64,000 nucleotides of DNA from Plecoglossus altivelis (Eukaryota > Chordata > Actinopteri > Osmeriformes > Plecoglossidae). The stretch spans positions 5,411,179 through 5,475,178 of the forward strand of contig BROE01000020.1 of NCBI GenBank assembly GCA_036571765.1. The letters are read 5' to 3'. The notes below the pieces were generated by a model. It did not search any database, was not told where the DNA came from, and saw nothing but the letters and a program-made list of their open reading frames with translations. Every line of letters starts with the position of its first letter. Position 1 is the first letter of the stretch. The position numbers were made by a program, and so were the translations under genes. Below are positions 26,289 to 38,500 of this stretch, one piece after another.

Positions 26289-29200
26289 GGAGGGAGAGAG
26301 AGAGAGGGAAACAGAAATAGAGAGAGAAACAGAGAGAAAGAGAGAGAAAGAGAGAGGAAGAGAGAGAGGGAGAGAGGAAAAAGAGTGGGAGAGAGAGAAA
26401 GGAAGAGGTAAGGGAAATGGAAAAAGATAAAATGAGCTAGTTGAATTATGCAGGAGGTTGTTTCTTTCGGTCTTCCTTTGCTAGTTGCAAAATAACTGCC
26501 AGTTAAGGACATCTCTTCCTGTACACACTATCTCCTGCACCAGAGTCTGTTATGGACACATTTTGAATAGATTTCCAAAATCTATTTATAACATTGCCTA
26601 CACAGCTGCTCTCTCTCTTTCTCATCATACACGCCGGACTGCAGTAGCTCAATTTAATACATTCTCTGCTGTTGCATACTTTTTGACATGAAGCATCTAA
26701 TTGCGCTTCGCATCTGTCACGGCGATGCCAATTCTCCCGTCGTCCTCCCAAATTCTATGCGAAGTCGACGCTGTGTACATGACACCATCCTGCGTGGGTG
26801 TTATGTCACCGGGCTCGTCTCACCTCTGGTCTGACAGGGTCCTCGATCCCCACGACGCAGATGGCGGTCAGCTCGTTCAGGATGCTGTTCTCGTCGTCCC
26901 AGTTGGGCTCAGGGTCGGCAGGGAAGTCGCGGTACCCTACGCAGATGGTCCTCAGGCCGTCGCACGCCATCGGCTCGATCACCTTCTTCACCATCTCGTC
27001 CTTGTCCCTGGGGCGGAACACGCGCGGCTCGCCGACCTCGTTCAGGATCCAGGTGCACCTGGGAGCGGCGGGGGGGGGGGGGGGGGGGGGGGGGGAGGGA
27101 CAGAGGAGTGGAGAGAAGAGGCTTGGTGACATGTCTACCGTAGGCGGGGCAGCGGCTCATAAGGGGTGTGGGTGTACGGTGACAGCGGGAGGCAGGATGG
27201 GCTCACTTCTTGAGGACGATCTCGGAGGCTCCTTTGCTGTACATGCGGAAGCTTCCGTTGGGCAGCTTGATGACGGTGCTCATGGACTTCCTGACCGAGT
27301 TGAAGGTGTAGACCTTGTAGAGTTTCTCCTCTGGGATCTGGTTCCTGATTGGCTGGTAGTCCCTCTTCAGGTCCATGATCAGGCCCAGCAGGCCGCACTC
27401 CGTCTTGTTGCCCACCTGCTTGGGGAGACCTCCCTCCTTGTCTGGAGGCTGCGGGCAAACAGGGACATTCAATAAGGCGTCAATAAATCAATATCAGCAA
27501 GGTTACAGAGTGGATGGGTGGGGGGGAGGCAGTAGGGCAAGAAGGAGGAGGAGGAACTCAGAGCTGTAAAATAGCCTGTCTCCTTGAAGTGAGAAAAGAA
27601 ACGTTTGAGGTCATTTACTTAATGTCCCCATATGGTTCCTCTACTGCAGCGACGCTGCTCTGTCACCTAGGCGGAACGCTGCCATCTATCTCCTGCGCTC
27701 CTCCACGTTCAAACCGAGGTCTGCCGGGATGGGAGCTGATTAGGAGGCGGGGATGAGGCTGGAGGTGGAGGATGGGACTCCTGTTTCCTCCTGAGCGGTT
27801 CCGCTAGGCCAGCCTGCGGAACGGCTCTCCGACTCCGCCGTTGCCATGGAAACGCCGGGGCCGACCGCAGAGTGACGTGGAGAAGAGAGGGGGCTCTCCA
27901 GCGAGAGAGGGTTTCTCTCTCTCTCTCCCACTCCTCTCGCCTTTTCCTTTCATCTGTCCTCCCTCTATCCTCTTTCTCCTTCCAACATCTCACTCTCGCC
28001 CTTTATTCATCCCACGTATTTCCCTGAATCCCCACTTGTCTATCACATATACTTTATATATTTCTTATCTCATCATAACATTACATGGTCGCATTGTAAT
28101 ACTGCAGAACCATGACACCTCTCTCTTATCGGGGCGATTATTACATTTATGCCATGCGACACTGTCTGGAAAAATGACACGGAATTATCTTTACATGCAA
28201 ATGTGTCGCGTTTGTCCAGATGCAAGTCGTTTGCAGATATGGGATGTCTTTTCCCTTCCCATGTTTTCCTCTGTAGCGTTCGACTGCAGCCTCCTGACTC
28301 CCTGCACGGCCTGTGTCTTTCACCTGTGTTGAAACCCAGCCTGTCAGCTCTGGGAGCGGTGTGGTTCTGACATCCTGCTAGCTAACAGGACAAGCCCGCT
28401 GTTGTGGGCCTTAAAATAGACGGTCATTGCTGCAGGACCCACGACCCGTTCTACCAGACAAACCTCCACACGAATCTGCGCAAGACCAACCGCAGTCTGC
28501 ATGAAGTGCCAAGGACGAATTAGCGTGTTTCAAACGACACTGTAAGCGGTTTCGGTGGCTGACGGAAGGTGAGAAGTAAGAGTTCCCCCGCTGCGAGGGC
28601 TTCTGAACGCAGCTCGCTGGCTGCTCACCGCTCTTTCTCCCAGACGCAGCGGCAAATATTTACTGTGCTGCACGGTGCATGTCAACATGAGGTTTATTCG
28701 AGGAGCTTTGAAAAGACTATCTCATAAACATCTCCGTGTCTCTGCGCTCGCTGATAAACACGAGGGGGAAGTCAAGCGCACGCACGCCCTTACGCAGGAG
28801 CGCACGCAGCACGGCAGGTACTTCTGCGGTGAAGGGATGCGAAGAGACGCAGCGGCACCTCGCTGACGTGTGCTGAAGGAGGACGGCACAAACCTCACGG
28901 AGCGACAGAAAGCCTGAACATTTAAGATGAGTTCATTTTCCTCCATTTTTTAAACAGTATTTTCCTCAGGGTGTAGCCACATTTCAGCTGGAATTCATCT
29001 CAAATGAATCCCAGCAGCTTGGAGGTCTCTAAACCTGCAGGTCGAGGACGCGATAAACAAAAGTTCTTCGAGCGCTCCTGGGTCTGGCCTAAACAGGTAG
29101 AGGAGCTGTACAAAATTTCGTTAATCATTAAAATCAAATCATGTGTGGACTGGTCTCGTAATGAGATGTGTCTGGATAGTGTTGACATGCTTGTACGTAA

Positions 29201-32200
29201 CAGACCGGCAGGATTACACATCCTTAACTACATGTTTGTGGCAGCAAATAGAATAAGCAGTCTTTCTCTTAATGAGCGTATTACATTAAGACATTACCTG
29301 TCTTTCCTTAATGAGAGTATCATATTAATGGCCTCATCTGAATGCCTCCTAAATGGTTCCCAGTAGGCAAGATCTCCTAGCAACAATCTCCTAGCGACAG
29401 CCAGCGTTCACAACATACCCTTCCTGAGGACCTGCAAGACAATGTGGGTAAGGACGAGGGTCCACCTGACAGAAACACTGTAGGTAAGGACGAGGGTCCA
29501 CCTGACAGAGACACTGTGGGTAAGGACGAGGGTCCACCTGACAGAGACACTGTGGGTAAGACGAGGTCCACCTGACAGAGACACTGTGGGTAAGGACGAG
29601 GGTCCACCTGACAGAGACACTGTGGGTAAGGACGAGGTCCACCTGACAGAGACACTGTGAGTAAGGACGAGGTCCACCTAACAGAGACACTGTGGGTAAG
29701 GACGAGGGTCCACCTGACAGAGACACTGTGGGTAAGGACGAGGGTCCACCTGACAGAGACAGAGAAAGGCCATCCAGTCGAAGCACAGACATCAATCCAA
29801 TAATTAAACAAATGGAAACGCAGAGTCAATCCTGGACTGCGTCCCATGAGAAGTCAGAGGGTTATATTTAGCCAAGGGATCATGCATAATCTAACGTCCA
29901 GGAAGCAGACTAAAAATATGTTTTCTTCTGTCTGCTGTCATTACCCCTCCATTTCCAGATGTGATTTCTTGGACCATTTGGTCCATGGTTATTTCATTAG
30001 TGGGCCTCCGTCAGTCCCTGAAGGGACACGAAGACAGATAAACCCCTGGCCTGGTGGCTTCTCTGGCTGCAGCGTGTGCTACCTGAATAATCAGGGGTCA
30101 TTCTCTGGTTTAGGTCAAATACACTGTGTCATGTGTCCACTTTAGTATTTGGTTTGATCTTTGGATGTTATTAAAGACCGTAAGACAGACCAAAGATCGT
30201 TGTTAGTAGTGGGTCATGGAAACTGCTGGTCCAAATGCTTCGTTTTGCTAACAGAAAAAGGGGCTAACTGCAATTTTAATACCTCTGGGAAACCTGAAAA
30301 GTCCCTGTCATAATATTGTGACAGCGTTGGACGTGTTCAGGCGTACCCAGACCAGAGGGTGAGCTTAGCACTGTAAGGTTGACGTGTTGTTCTGCAGTTC
30401 AAGATCAAGTCCTGTGACGCTAGCGCGCAAGTGGACGTTGCGCGCTAGCGGCAGAGCTGGCACGCTCGGGCATGGGTGAGGCGGTGAAACAGCTGGCGTC
30501 TCCATGGTCTCTGGGCACTCCCACAGGCAGGGACATATGCCGAGGGGAGATCTGGCATCCGCACTTCCGCTTGAGCCCGGGGTCTCTCCCTCTCCCCCGC
30601 CCGCTCTCTCTCAGTAGGGTGACAAAACCGCTATCCTGCGCACCGCAAGACTGTGCTAGCCTGCTGATCGTAAGCCTGGCCATTGGCACACGGCGCTTCG
30701 CTAAGTCTTCCGGTCTAAGACACGCTAGGTGCACACTGCGGAGCCTCTGTCCAGCCTCTTCTGCCTCCAGCTCCACCTGCCTCGTGTCTGTCCTGCTTCT
30801 CTTATTTCCCTGAGTTTGGAGGCGGCCATACTGAACCAACCCTGAGCCACCGCTCAGGTCACAGCACAACAACAACCCCTGCGTACCAAAGCGCAGTGAT
30901 CGGGTCAAACAGCACTAATCCAATGTGGCTCCTTGTTCCCACATGCTCTCTGCGGCGCTGGCCCTCCTGATGTCACGAGTCAGTCATAAGGGCCGGGGAG
31001 CATGGCGGCGGTGTCAGAACCAATGACCTTTCCGGCCCGCAACCACGGAGGTCAGTAGAGCAGGTGGCGGAGGCAACGTGAGAGCGCCCTGGGAGGAAGA
31101 CAGAGCACAGATCTGGATCCCGTCTCCTGTGGTATCGGTGTTGTCTGACAACACGCCACACGACGGCTGGCTCGACTACATCCTCATCTCTCCGTCTCCA
31201 TCTCTCCATCTCAGAACTGGGTATCCGGTTGCAGTGTAGGTTTCGAGGTCGAGAGTTATGTCAGACAGGAAACGGGCAATGAGATGGGAAAGAAGATCGG
31301 TTTGAGTCTGTTGAAAAGAAGACAAATTCTGTGGGGGGGGGGGCGGGGGACGAAGAGCAAGAGCGGTTTGTGTCATTTCCATCATTCTAGTGGCCTTGTG
31401 ACGAGCAGCCCAGCGCAGGCCAGTCAGGAGACAGGTGAGACTAACTAACGTAGCACGACCAATCACAGGGCTGATGTAGAGCTGCGTGTGAGCGGGTAAT
31501 GACTCTGTGAGGTTCACAGAGTCATAACAGACAGATACAGAGAGAATGTGTGTGTGTGTGGGTGTGTATGTGTGGTGGGTGGGTGGAGGAGTGTGCGCAT
31601 GATGAAGGGGGGTGGTGGGGTGGTGAGGGAAGCTTGATGACTGTGTGTGCGTGTGTGGTGTGGGGGAGGCTGTGGGCATGATGATGACTGAGTGTGCGTG
31701 TGTGGTGGTGAGGGAGGCTGTGCTGCGTGTGGTGCAATCCCACACGTGAGGCGCACGTGCCCAGAAATGGTGCGGCTCCATTAACCAGGAGAGGCAAACT
31801 GAAATGAGATGGATATCAAAGCCTTTCTTTGTTTGCTGGTTATCAAAGGCTTCTGTGGTGGTCCCAGGAGAGACAGCGGTGTTACGTAATCCCAGCCCAG
31901 CAAACCCAGGGGGATGGGAGATGGGCGGAGGGGGGGGGGGTTGTTAAGGAGGCTGCTGTTGACTTCTTAAACCCTAACGGATCAATGCAGCAGGATGGAG
32001 AGGGAGAGATGGGAATAGAGAGGCAACGAGAGAAAGAGGAAGAGAGATAAAGGAGAGAGGACAACAGAGGATGTGCCAGGGAGCGAGAAGAGAAGAGCGA
32101 GTAATGGAGATGGGGGACAGACTGAGAGGGAGAAGGGGGGGGGGGTAGAGGCAGAGATATGGAGAAAGAGAGAGAGACAGAGCTGGAGCGCGTAGAGTAG

Positions 32201-34977
32201 AGGACACCTTAAGGAGATCCTCCATCTCGTCTGTTCTCTGAACGATGACGCTCGAGTCTACACGTGAAGCTAAGATGTGCGACAGCGACGCGAACAGCAG
32301 ACAGATCCATTCTGCACGGAGAAGGTTGTTGTGAATTCCTCCGGTTGGCTTTATCCCTCGAAAACAACCTGGTTAACGCACTGAGCGCTTGAAGGTATTT
32401 TTAAAAGGCTAACGTATATTTGGCTTGGTATATTTCCGAAGCATAAGGCTGTGTCTGAGTGTAGACCTCTACTGTAGGACTGGCTAGACCACTCTGCCTC
32501 ATGATGCCACATCGTTTTTTTGTATGTACAGTGTAAGGAGATTAAAATTACAAATCCTTTCATTAAACCCACTTGCATTTTTCCCTCTCTCAGATCTAAG
32601 CTGCTTTCTTTACTGCCACTCTGATCCTAGCCAATTGTTTCCATCCAGTTCAGCAGTTACAATCCCGTGTCATGATATAACAGACATTTCCTAGAATGTT
32701 CTTGCGATGGCACAACAGGGACTAGCACGTTTTCCTTTTTTGTTTATTCCCCAAAGGTAATCTGATCTGGAAGAGGACTCTAAACCGCTAGTGTCATTCT
32801 GCCCCAATGTACAGTGCGGATCTGGCAACTAGGTACTGTTCACCCCGGTATAGTGGGGTGGGCTAGGTAGGGCAGGTGCCAGTCAGGCAGATGGTGTGGG
32901 TTTCATTTGGGCAGTGAAAGTAAGAGGATTATTCTGATTTATGTGTGAACAGCGATGGTCTTCGTTCTGGCAAGCCAGTTATCTGGTCAGTCTGGATTCA
33001 CCTGTCAGAGGCCAGCTGGACCAGTCAGACCAGGGCTCTGCAGGCCTGCAGACCAGGGCTCTGCAGACCTGCAGACCTCCACACACGTCTTCTGTTGTCT
33101 TCCGACACAACACGCTCCGTTCCCTGTCACATTTCCCTTTCGCTCGCTTCTAATCTCTGTCTGTTTTAACTCATGTTTAATTGACTGGATCGTGGCTGCG
33201 AAACACCTGTTCCCCCACTGGGTGAAGATCAAGTAATTGCATCTGGCATAAGTGACATTTCCAGTAAAAAAAATCTTCGACAGAGGCCTAAAGCACGTCG
33301 AAAGACATACATCCCCACTAAGGCAACTGAATGAACAGCGAATGAATGTCTTTGAGCAGTCATGAAACTCACAGACTATTTAAGGCGATGGGTTTTTAAT
33401 GACTTCTGCCTCCCCAGTATATGACTCGACACTCTCAATTGTGAGGCAGATGGTGAGGAAACCATCACTCCAATTAGCACCATTTTGTGCTAAATGTAGG
33501 CCAGCGTCCATTTTGTGGACGGTTTCGGCGCATGGTGGCTAGCGCTAGACCTTCATCTACTTTCTGTTCTGGAGCCTTGGAGGCTTTGGGGCCTTATTAG
33601 CATCAGCGCATGCATTTGACTTTCTAATGTGATTTTGAAAGAGAAATGTTTAATTAAGGAAGAACTCTTGTATTAAACTACATGAAGGACTTGTGGTGGT
33701 TGATAGTTGTGTGCTGGTACAGTAGCTCCATCCATGCCCTCCGGTAGTCAAACAAGGTTGATTTCATTAAGACAAGACTGGGGAGGTCCAGCTGCGATCA
33801 CGTTTAAGATATTATATCCAGCCGCAGCTGGAACACACAGCCCTACTAACCACATCAAGTGGAGCTAGATCTTCTTCATAAACAGCTTGATACCCTAAAG
33901 ATCAGGGCCCAGCTACCCCCAGACATGGATTAAGTCCAAGATTTTAAAAAACTTTTTTTTTTTCAAAGGAAATCATTCATTGACTGATTTTCTCTTACTT
34001 CAAAACTGGGCTTAATCCATGTGTTGCGAAACTGGGGCAGAGAAATCGAAATCACTGGACAGTGGACCTACAGCCATGCACAGTAATGAAGGGATAATTG
34101 GACTGACCAGTATTTTAGTGGTGTAGGCGCTGTTAAGGGCGATGGCGTTGACCAGAACTTCCAGCGTCTTGGGCGGCAGGATACCGGGGTCAGGGATCAC
34201 CTTGTGGTGGACGTCTCCTACGTAAGCCTGGACGACCGTCATGCGGTTAGTGGTCAGGGTCCCCGTCTTGTCGGAGCAGATCGCCGTGGCGTTGCCCATC
34301 GTCTCGCAGGCGTCCAGATGGCGGACCAAGTTGTTGTCCTTCATCATTTTCTGTGGATAGAACGAGGAGGACTTATGAATGTGAAGCGATGATGCGAACG
34401 CTGACTTCCTGCCCGCAGCGGTCGTAGGCAGGCTGCGTGTCGGAGGTCAAAGCAGGAAACCAGACTTGCAAATGCGTCAAACGGGATCATATGACGAACA
34501 TTCAACAGTGAAAGTGATGCCAGCTACTTGCCAAGTCGATGCAAATAAAATCGAAAAAAGCCATTAGGATAAGCGCAGTGATTCCGATGACGTGTGTGTG
34601 TCTTGAGAGAGAGGCTGAAAGTGCTGCACCTTGACTGAGTAGGCCAGGGAGATGGTGACAGCCAGGGGCAGGCCTTCAGGGACTGCCACCACCAGCACGG
34701 TGACGCCGATGATGAAGAACTTGACAAAGTACTGGATGTAGACAGGCGTGCACTCGGGCATCCACGGCCTCTTCTGCAGCACAAAGTTGTCGACGGCAAA
34801 GTACAGCACCAGGATGATGACCGTGATGGCTGACATCACCAGACCTGGCAGGGGCAAATAGGGAGGGTTAGCTTGTTGCTTAGAGGGGAAATGTGGCACT
34901 TATGACCTCGGAAAAATGATGTTGTCCGGTCTCAGAACGCCGCAATGAATGGTTAACCCCAGTCCCATACTCTCTCT

Positions 34978-35018
<41 letters not shown>

Positions 35019-35480
35019 GAAAGTGATGCCAGCTACTTGCAAGTCGATGCAAATAAAGAAAAAGCCATTAGGATAAGCGCAGTGATTCCGATGACGTGTG
35101 TGTGTCTTGAGAGAGAGGCTGAAAGTGCTGACCTTGACTGAGTAGGCCAGGGAGATGGTGACAGCCAGGGGCAGGCCTTCAGGGACTGCCACCACCAGCA
35201 CGTGACGCCGATGATGAAGATTGACAAAGTACTGGATGTGACAGGCGTGCACTCGGCATCCACGGCCTCTTCTGCAGCACAAAGTTGTCGACGGCAAAGT
35301 ACAGCACCAGGATGATGACTGTGATGGCTGACATCACAGACCTGGCAGGGCAAATAGGAGGGTTAGCTTGTTGCTTAGAGGGGAAATGTGGCACTTATGA
35401 CCTCGGAAAATGATGTTGTCCGGTCTCAGAACGCCGCAATGAATGGTTAACCCAGTCCCATACTCTCTCTTTCTCTTTCT

Positions 35481-35526
<46 letters not shown>

Positions 35527-38500
35527 CCTCCTCCTCTCTCTTCTCTCTCACCCTCCCTCTCTCTCTCCCTCACCCTCCTCCTCTCTTCTCTCTCACCTCC
35601 TCTCTCTCTCCCTCACCTCCCTCCCTCTCTCTCTCCCTCACCCTCCTCCATCTCTCACCCTCCCTCCCTCTCTCTTCTCTCTCTCACCCTCCTCTCTCTC
35701 TCCCTCACCTCCCTCCCTCTCTCTCTCCCTCACCCTCCCTCCCTTCCTCTGGATCCTTTACCTGCTTTGCCGATCTGGACAGCCAGCTTGGTCAGCTTTC
35801 CCTGCAGCACCGACTTCTCCTTCTTGGAGACGTTGGCCTTCTTCTTCTCCTTCTCCTCCGTCTCTCCGCCCTCGGCGCTCTTCAGGGGCTGCATCTCCAT
35901 GGCGGCGGCGCCATCCTGCTTTTTGACTGCAACAAGTAGAAGACACACGCCCTGGCTTTGTGAATGGCTCCTGAGTAACGTACCGCCGTGGACCGAGGGA
36001 GTCGGGATCACAGGGGAAAGAGGAAGAAGCGGACTTGTCATCGGATCCTGATTGGCTGATCCTGTCAGACATCCCATCCCAAAGGCTGTACCTTCTTTAA
36101 AAAAATATTTTCTCCAATGTTTGTTTCCCGATTATCTCACGGACAAATAAAACAAACCTGAGTCTGGAAGGGGCAGTGACACACTGCTATGTAAGGTAGT
36201 GCTTAGTGTTACAGTCTGGGAGAGGAATAGGGTTGAGTCCTGTACAGAAAAGTGGAAATCCATCAAACAGCTCTAGATCTCACAGTTCAGTGGGCAAGTT
36301 AACAGTCAATTTCAGCGGTCAGCCAGAAAACTATTCACCACAAATGTTGAATAAAGATACATGTGCCACACATCACTGAACCCTCTATTGATCATTACTA
36401 TACACACAGGAGTAGCTTATAGGATTGGATATTCTACAGGTTGTATTGCTAAATATTTGATTGACCCTTGCTTCAATTTGTTCTACTCTACATGTCGATG
36501 TTCGTTCGGTTCTCTTCAGGGAGTTTACAAACACAAAACTGTTGCCTTTGCGTCTACTTAAACGAAACAAGCCTATAATTCCACAGTGCTTCGTGGCTGC
36601 AATCAATTATCAACAGTAATTCCTGCTTTGGACAAAATGCGAAAAAGTTGTCAGCGTTTTACGGGATCATGTCACTGGTGAAGACTTCCAACCCCACCGC
36701 ATCCACACCCAGGCGGCGGTGTAGCGCATTACCACTGGAAACACACGTGAAGATCAGGGGAGAGGAGGTGGGAGGAGGGAGGGTGAGGAGGGGGCCTGAG
36801 AGGCTGCTAGCTGAGGGACTTAGACAAGCTGGTAGTGAGAAGGACACAGCCACAACACAACAGTGACAACACTGTAGACAGACAGGCAGTCAGGCTGGAT
36901 GGTGGGACTGTGGACTGAGCTAGCCTAGTGGCCGGACCAGAGAGGAGGAGGAGGAGGAGGAAGAGGAGGAACCAGAGGGGGAAGACTGAAAGTGGGTTGG
37001 TTACCTTTGGTCTGGTTGTTCTCCATATTGCCATCCTGCATTTTACCTATGATGGAGACATACAAGACACATAACAAAAATAAACAAAGCAGACAAAAAA
37101 AAACATTCATGACAGGGACATTACAGTCAAATCAAAAATAAAAAGGAAGACAGAAAAATGAGTTTTATTCAACATCTCTGTGGCAGTCACATAACAGCGA
37201 AGCTCCATATACTGATACCCTGTTTGTAGGAATTCAGCCTTATGTGTAGGAGTCCTGTACGTGTGGGTCTTACCACTGGAGACCATAACAACTCACAAAC
37301 TGAGTGCATACAGTCATGTGACTGGCAAATGTTTACAGACAAGTTGTCACTGGAAAAATAACTTCAACATAGATTAGCGGACGTCGTATCTCCAATGTCA
37401 TAGACTGTATACAGTTAGACTGCAGTGAGACATTGTGCTATGCCTTTAGCTGGTCTCTCCTTGTGTGTGTTTGTGCGTGCGTGCGTGTGTGTTCGGCGTG
37501 TCGCACGTCGTCTACAGTTACTGTAATAATGTAGTGTTGTACTTGACTTAGTTCTACGTGTGCTTGTGCTCTTCTGAAAAGACCTTCACACGAAGGATGC
37601 CAGTGACATACTCACAGTAATGGTTACAGGAAATTCCACATATCAACAGTACACAAAACCTACTGAAAATTGTCATGGGGTATCAAGACACAAGTACAGC
37701 AGTATCACACCAAGTCAACACCGACAATGAGCGCCAGAGCCACGCAAGACACACACGGTAACGACACGCAGCATGCAGAGGAACACAGACGTCAGAACGT
37801 GCATGCGAGGTACACACAGGGAGGGGGAGGAGGAGGAGGAGGAGGGGGGGGGCTGGAATGTAAACGTTGTCAAGGGTGGAAAAGGCAGAGGTAGGACAGT
37901 TGGATAGAACACAGGGGATGGATAAGTCTGAGTTTAGAGGTGGGACGACTGGGACCCTGAGGCTGTCCTGGCCAACGTGTCGACGCTCACAACCAAGCTC
38001 ACGTCATTCTAGCGCTGGCATCCGCCCGTTCCTGTCGCTACGTTGAGCCTGTGCTGTCACAAACGCGTTGTCCGTAAACACAGAGCTTGATGTTCTGAGC
38101 AAAACGACGCCCAGTCACTGAGCCTCCAAAGTGCTTTATAAGATTACTCCCTGGGCTTACACAAGCCTACTGAACAGTCCACAATGGGCGAGCACAGCGG
38201 ATGATTCTCCTTTAGATATCAGTCATGAAAACCTTGCAATGGACCAGTGTATCTGGTGGATTAACTCCCGCTGACCCTAGACTGAAATGACCCCGCCGCC
38301 CAGCACACTCCCACACACAGGACACAGGCGTCAGAGCAACCGAGAATCTCCGGTGCAGCAACGCCACCCACCTCCCCCCCCNNNNNNNNNNGGGGGGGGG
38401 CTGGAATGTAAACGTTGTCAAGGGTGGAAAAGGCAGAGGTAGGACAGTTGGATAGAACACAGGGGATGGATAAGTCTGAGTTTAGAGGTGGGACGACTGG

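Larger units (their letters stand above)
27449..34107 (-). other. atp2b2: atp2b2 intron of 6.7 kb
   Basis: This intron lies between the DKTGT exon and the KGAS exon. It contains a 36-bp minisatellite (29444-29762), a perfect inverted repeat (30418-30450), TG-rich repeats (31546-31700), G runs near 31930 and 32135, and a fold-back element (33906-34039). Frames of 100-200 codons occur near 29004, 30420 and 31176 but have no family resemblance, so no gene is called. Confidence 0.7.

Noticed and set aside
26798..27475. 225-codon plus-strand open frame
   Set aside because: It is the antisense shadow of two atp2b2 exons (26824-27058 and 27207-27448) linked through the poly-G tract.
29004..29366. 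120-codon open frame with a plausible amino-acid mix
   Set aside because: No recognisable family, no splice continuation and no neighbouring exons. It could be an old repeat fragment but this cannot be supported.
29444..29762. CRISPR-like array of 36-bp repeats
   Set aside because: The repeats are contiguous with no unique spacers, no cas-like genes are present and the surroundings are vertebrate intron. It is a minisatellite.
30420..30908. 162-codon open frame on the minus strand
   Set aside because: An overlapping frame exists on the other strand, no domain or family resemblance was recognised, and it lies inside an intron. Most likely chance in GC-rich sequence.
35133..35341. Mutually exclusive second TM3-TM4 exon
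   Set aside because: Six base deletions break the frame and the donor is changed. The pattern of differences fits sequencing error better than an alternative exon.
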